Position numbers and translations under genes: made by a program. A stretch of 64,000 nt of DNA from Pseudoscleropodium purum (taxonomy: Eukaryota > Streptophyta > Bryopsida > Hypnales > Brachytheciaceae): assembly GCA_963969395.1 (NCBI GenBank), contig OZ017800.1:18570479-18634478 (forward strand), in the 5' to 3' direction. Shown here piece after piece: positions 59,251 through 64,000 of this stretch. Numbering within the stretch: position 1 is the first letter of the stretch; every line of letters begins with the position of its first letter. The notes beneath the pieces were generated by a model. It saw only the letters and a list, made by a program, of their open reading frames with translations. It did no database searches and was not told where the DNA came from.

Positions 59251-61383
59251 AGCTAATTCCTTAAGTGGTCGGGAACAAGTGGTCGGGAATGGGTCGTCAT
59301 CCCATAGCCCTAGCAGATCCTGCTTTTGAAACTCCTTTGGGCCCCCTGAGTGCCTGAGGATTGGCTTTGATCTACTGAACCCTTGACTTGTCATAATGAT
59401 GCCTTCTAGTACACTCCAGTACCACACCGTAACTGAACTTAGGACTGTTATGGATGCCCCCGAAGGCTGGACTGTGCAGTCGCAAGTGTGTCGAAAACCG
59501 TCAGGATGGAAACAGGCTGGCACCGTTCGTCCACCTCGACGGACCCGTCCTCTGTTGGAAACCGTCGCGAGGGAGGACGAATACGAGAGCTTGCGTCGAA
59601 AGCCGTCTCCCCACCCGTGTCGCTCAAGCACGACGCCACCTGACAACGACGGCCGGAAAACGCGCGGGCTTCGGACAGTCGCGACAGCGACACTTCCGTC
59701 GCCCAACGCGTCCTACATTGCGACAACCCTTTCTCTCTCACAGGCAACTCTTGCAGCTCTCCATCATCTCTTCTCCATAGCTGCAGTGTTGTCTTCGTGA
59801 CGACGGTGCTTTCTAAACGGACTGCTCTACTCGGACCTGTCTTCGCGTGTTCGTAGGAATGTCGGTGGAGTGCTCCAGGTACGATTCTCGGTTTCGTGCT
59901 GGTTTGCGTTTCTTATTAATGACGCTTGCTTTGCGCCTCTTAAGTGCCGAAATATGTGGAAAGTTCTGTAGCGATGGCTTTTATTGCTGTCAGGAGCGGA
60001 TGGGTTGGTCAGATCCCGATGCTTGTATTGTGACTGTTGTCCTCAACTTCCCGCATTGTTCGCTTCTGTTTTACGTAGTTTTCTGTGGACGAGAGGTGTG
60101 GTGTGGATCGATTTGTTGATGCAATCGCGGAAGGGGAGTGGGATTGATTCGTTGATTGATTGATTGAACGCCCGAGCTTTTGATTGTTCAGAGAGTGTGA
60201 CGTGCGTTCTTATTTGAGGTGAGTTGAATGTGAGCGCGTTTCGTTGTGATTGATTGAGTTTGATTTTGTTGAAAATTGCCTTCGCACCATGCGTCGGAAG
60301 CTCTATTCCACTATATTTTTCGTCTTTTTGTTTTTTTCGTTTTTTCGGATGGACGCATAGTTATGATGAGCGGCGTTCGTGAGTGTCCTTGCTTTCTAGC
60401 TCAGAGTCAATTTGATTTTGTTTTCCAAGGTTTTGAATTATATCAGAGAGTTTCCTCTCAAGAATAGAGGATGTTGAAAAGAAGTGAGGATACAAATTCA
60501 GGTAGCGAAAACGCATTATAAGTAAGGCAAATCTGGATATTCGGACGTTCTGCGTAACAACGAGTGGAAGTGGTTTTGAGGAGTTGCTACTGCAAGTCCT
60601 GCGTGAGAAAGGTTATTTTGGTGCTAGGCAGAGATCTACCGGTAGTTCTATTTGATGAAATCCATGGCTTATCAGCGATAGCTCAGGGCCTGAGGAGCGT
60701 TTGATGTGAACCCTGAAGTACGGGCGAAATATGGTTGTTATTTGCTGAGTATGGAATTGAAACAATTGTTTAGGGTTCTGGAAATGCGGTATCACTGTAG
60801 TAGGAGCTTCTTTACAGTTCTTGTTGAAGTTGAAGAGGTGGATTGGACATTTGATGTACTAGTGCATGCTGTGAAAGGCTGTAGGTGCACGCAGCTCTCT
60901 CCAATTGCATAGGAGTATCTTAGTATATTCCCAGTATGTCCTGAGAATCTGGCATGTTCTGTACACATGTGATTGAACAAGATGCCTATCGGACCATAAG
61001 TCAATTGTGAACACACGTGACACGAGCCTATTTGTACCCGAGATAGTGCAATTAGAGAGGGTGAGTGAACAGTTATTTTGTCTGAGTTTAACGGAGCAGG
61101 GACTCCAGTCGCGAGTGTCCATCCTTAGGGTGCCAACCTGTCCTGTGGTGACGAACTGACGATGTATTTTCTCGTGCCTTCTTCCCTTTCTCACGGTTTC
61201 TGTTTCTCTGCAGAACGTGAACGGATGAATTTCTTGAATAAAGCTTGGGAGCAACATGACATGCAGTGACGACATCCAGATGTAGTGTTCGTTTGAGATA
61301 TTAAAGTGATTGCTGAAAGCACCACATTGATTTTTCCTCAGCGTTTTTATTACCAAATTGTTGGTGTGAAAAGAATTGTTCAG
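59251..61383 (+). other. GC-rich promoter and long leader of the small membrane-protein gene
   Basis: GC peaks at 59.45-59.72 kb (cgtcgcgagggaggacg, gacaacgacggccgg), which probably marks a promoter. The 1.6 kb between it and the ATG has the look of a spliced 5' UTR (candidate donors such as ttgag|gtgagttg near 60218 and ttcag|gtagcg near 60500). Overlapping ORFs on both strands here lack family resemblance and were left out. Confidence 0.4.
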
Positions 61384-61701
61384 ATGGGAAATGAGAATCT
61401 CTCGGTGCTCTCCCCGGGATTACGAAGAGGCACCAATCCGGCGTCCCCATCTGCTTACAGAAGAAACTCATTCTCTCCTGACACCTCATGGCGTACCCTT
61501 GGTCATCGCCACAAGTTTTTACTCTTTATGCTGGGGCTCTTGACAATACTTTGTACTGTCTATCTCTACTTTGCAGTTACGTGGGGAGCAAGTGACTCGT
61601 GTTCTGGTTTGGGAGGAACTCAGCGTGCTCTTTGCCAAATTCAGGTGAATCGGATGCAAGCGGATTCCTTGAAAGCACATCACCGGCGATTCTTGATGTA
61701 G
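61384..61701 (+). CDS. small single-pass membrane protein, conserved plant type
   Basis: A 105-residue protein. The start MGNENLSVLSPGL is preferred over an in-frame codon 26 residues earlier because the hydrophilic Ser/Pro-rich N-terminus begins there and ATG context is good (AGATGG). Residues about 1-45 are polar and basic (RRGTNPASPSAYRRNS). A single hydrophobic helix follows at about 45-70 (FLLFMLGLLTILCTVYLYFA), then a short GASDSCSGLGGTQRALC segment with two or more cysteines and a basic tail. The YLYFA...GASDSCSGL arrangement is like small transmembrane proteins I remember from plant genomes, but I cannot give a name or function. The upstream leader appears long. Confidence 0.65.
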   Translation: MGNENLSVLSPGLRRGTNPASPSAYRRNSFSPDTSWRTLGHRHKFLLFMLGLLTILCTVYLYFAVTWGASDSCSGLGGTQRALCQIQVNRMQADSLKAHHRRFLM

Positions 61702-64000
61702 GGTGGGTGGGTACGGAGAACTTTAAATTCATACAATTTGTAAGGAGGTGTCTGATTTTCGGCCTCTTTGAAGAATGTTTAGACGTTGTATGGCTTTTTT
61801 GTGAACGATACAGCAAAGAGCTTGTATGCCTTTTTTTGTGGCGAGTAGATTGGTTTTGATACATGCATGGATACAAAAATCACCTTTATACGCAGAGTAA
61901 CTACGGAGGATGATTAGCTACAGTTGCGATGTTGCAATCAACTGAGTGATTGCTATCGCTTACACTGGGGTTGCTTCTACCATACCACAAATAATGTGTT
62001 TCAAAAGAATGATTTCTGGTTCTCTCGTCACTGAAGTTGGTCACGTAAGTTGTGAAGGCTTGATCAGTTGGCATATGTTAGTCAAATTTTGTAATCAGCT
62101 TAGTATAAATTAGAGAAATGTTGAAATGACACTCAAATTCTCAAGGCGAAGTAATCCTTAAATGCTTGCGGGCGGAGATTTTGCAGGACGAAGGCAGGTA
62201 CGTACGACTAGACAACTCTTTTTACTTCTGAACGCACATCAGTCATGTTTACAGTTATGTAAGTGGCAGTCACGTCCATAGTTTTTCCGAACACTTCGAT
62301 AGTTTTCGCCCAAGCCTCTCTTCCATATCCTTTGATGTTTATATTTAGCAATTGTGATAGCATTTTACGTGGTATCTTGGGAGTCACCACCGGCACTGGG
62401 ATGCATCACGCTCTCCGTGCAGATTTTATAAGATTTTTTGTTCGGTTTGATCAGATTCAGGATCTCACATTCTCAGTACTGAAAATGTGCCCAGCATGGC
62501 AGCGTCTGCTCATTTTTGCATTGTTTCTAGCATTTACTAGGAGATATAAAGGGATGAGTAGTGAACTGTTCGAACAACTTGCGTTTCACTAGTGAAGCAA
62601 CAAGGTTCTCAACGTGTTCCATTTGTAGCTTTTAATTTGCCTGATGTTGTCTCATGTAGAGAAACTCTACATCGCACTGTGCATTGTCCTCGTGCAATTC
62701 TGGAGCTTCACAGGTACTATTCCCTTCGAAGAAATCATTTTGCATATAACGAAAGCTTTTGTTTGGATAGCTTTGTTCCACTATTCTCACCAGTATATGG
62801 CTCCACATAGGCCTACATGTGCATTGTGTCCAAAACGCATTGCAGATGGTCTTCTAAAAATAGTAAGATAGTGTGCTCATAAAGCGACCCTTTTAAGGGC
62901 TGGTCGGCCTTCCTGATGAATTTCAGATGCACGAAAGTATTTTTTATTATTTTTCACTTGAAGAGAAACTGATGTAGAATCTAATACAAGTGGTTTCATA
63001 TTTTTTGGAGCATTTCTGAATTTCCAAAGAATTTTGTTGTAGGTACCTATTCTTGATCTTGGGCCTTGCAAAATCCACACATTTGTAGTTTGAAAGAAGA
63101 TATGACTTGATAAAAAATGAGCATTGAAGCATGCAAAAAGTAATACACAAAGTTCCAAAATGTGACCATTACTAAACTTAAATGGACCTTAGATTTTTTA
63201 ACATTTGTAAGAAGGCAATTGGGTAGCCAATTGTCATTTAGAAAAATTAAGTGCATACACCTTGACTTTTATACCATCCATTGGCAAAGTATGAACTAAT
63301 ATCTGACAAATCTTATTACATTCACATTGTTGACAATTCATTCCAAAATTCTTTGTAGGGATTGTTTGAAGATGAGGGTTCAATAAGAGTCCATTAGTAT
63401 ATGCTATAGATGTTTTTGCCATCACTATTCATGAATGATGATTTTAGCATTTTTTATTACTTTGTTTTTGGCATTTTTGGATTCTATAAAAAAATGATTT
63501 TGACAATTAAAATAATATCATTTTAAATTAATCTGTTTGAAATGCATGGGATGTGTTTCCAAATATTACTTTGTTGCATTTTTAATATAAGTTTGGATAC
63601 CACATTTAATAGGTATTTGAAATGACATTGAAAATATACCAACCCCATTAATAGGGAATTTTGGGTGGAATAGATCACATTTTTAATTCAATGTTATGCA
63701 TGACATTTGAAAACCTTTTATCATATATACACTTGAGGATGCCTTTGCTTTGCATAATATATAAAGATAGTAATCCACTTATACATTCATATAGTTGTTC
63801 TACAATTCAATTTCTAAATAAATATTTCATATATAGCTAGGAATTCATATCTTTACAAAAACTCAAGACTCTTAAGCTTGTAACGACAAGCTTAAATATC
63901 CAATGAATGATAGAGATTCTCTCTAAGGTAAGAGTCTTGAATTGCACTAGAGCAATTAGAATCCCACTATAGAATTGTTAGAAATGGTATAGAGAGTTTA
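61702..64000. other. 3' flank and AT-rich intergenic stretch
   Basis: 61.70-62.9 kb keeps intermediate composition and may contain the 3' UTR or a decayed exon; open frames at 62263-62592 (+) and 62396-62208 (-) are unrecognised. From 62.9 kb to the end the sequence is AT-rich with no gene seen. Confidence 0.45.

Noticed and set aside
59197..59800. Overlapping ORFs of 99-169 residues on both strands in the GC-rich patch
   Set aside because: High GC removes stops in all frames. None has a family motif, and the Arg/Ser/Thr-rich composition is that of translated promoter DNA.
62208..62592. Opposed ORFs of 62 and 109 residues
   Set aside because: No homology is recognised and there is no splice support. 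They may be part of a 3' UTR or decayed sequence.
1..64000. CRISPR arrays, phage, operons, plasmid origins or bacterial defence systems
   Set aside because: No arrays of spaced repeats, no Shine-Dalgarno-led gene strings and no prokaryotic gene families were seen. All recognised genes are eukaryotic with GT-AG introns.

Overview
The window looks like nuclear DNA of a land plant, most likely a moss. Long AT-rich, almost gene-free stretches are broken by short islands of higher GC content that carry intron-containing eukaryotic genes. The DYW-type PPR protein has the repetitive PLS layout I associate with Physcomitrium-type moss PPRs, and the other recognised products are plant or general eukaryotic families. 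No bacterial, phage or CRISPR features were seen. Species assignment is inference from family resemblance only.

Layout. 1-8.0 kb is AT-rich with a 351-bp TA-flanked MITE (2907-3257) and a degraded CACTA element (4524-5571) that contains a tRNA-like A/B-box pair. 8.0-14.6 kb is a GC island with an OSB-like organellar single-stranded DNA-binding gene (terminal exons clear, 5' part uncertain) followed closely by a DYW PPR editing-factor gene. Five PLS triplets of that PPR gene are near-identical 303-bp tandem repeats. 14.6-25.1 kb is a desert with tandem repeats, an 18-nt minisatellite and a CACTA-type hairpin MITE. 25.4-29.1 kb holds a secreted EF-hand/proline-rich protein gene (+) converging on a GOST/GPR107-type seven-pass membrane protein gene (-). 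33.15-36.4 kb is an intron-retaining deoxyhypusine synthase pseudogene (-), followed at 39.06-39.49 kb by an apparently intact two-exon RPS29 gene (-). 42.9-45.2 kb is a four-exon J-domain protein gene (+) whose splice phases all agree. 48.7-50.3 kb (+) and 53.9-57.3 kb (-) are decayed coding regions of unknown family. 61.4-61.7 kb encodes a small single-pass membrane protein (+). The rest is AT-rich intergenic DNA.

Functionally the genes are ordinary plant housekeeping: organelle DNA and RNA maintenance (OSB, PPR-DYW), secretory pathway or cell wall (GOST, EF-hand/Pro-rich protein), translation (RPS29, dead DHS copy) and chaperoning (J-protein). There is no operon-like organisation. The least ordinary items are the EF-hand/proline-rich architecture, the homogenised PPR repeats, the DHS pseudogene and the two unidentified decayed genes. 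Gene models here were made by eye from reading frames, GT-AG signals and remembered family motifs; no alignment was run.
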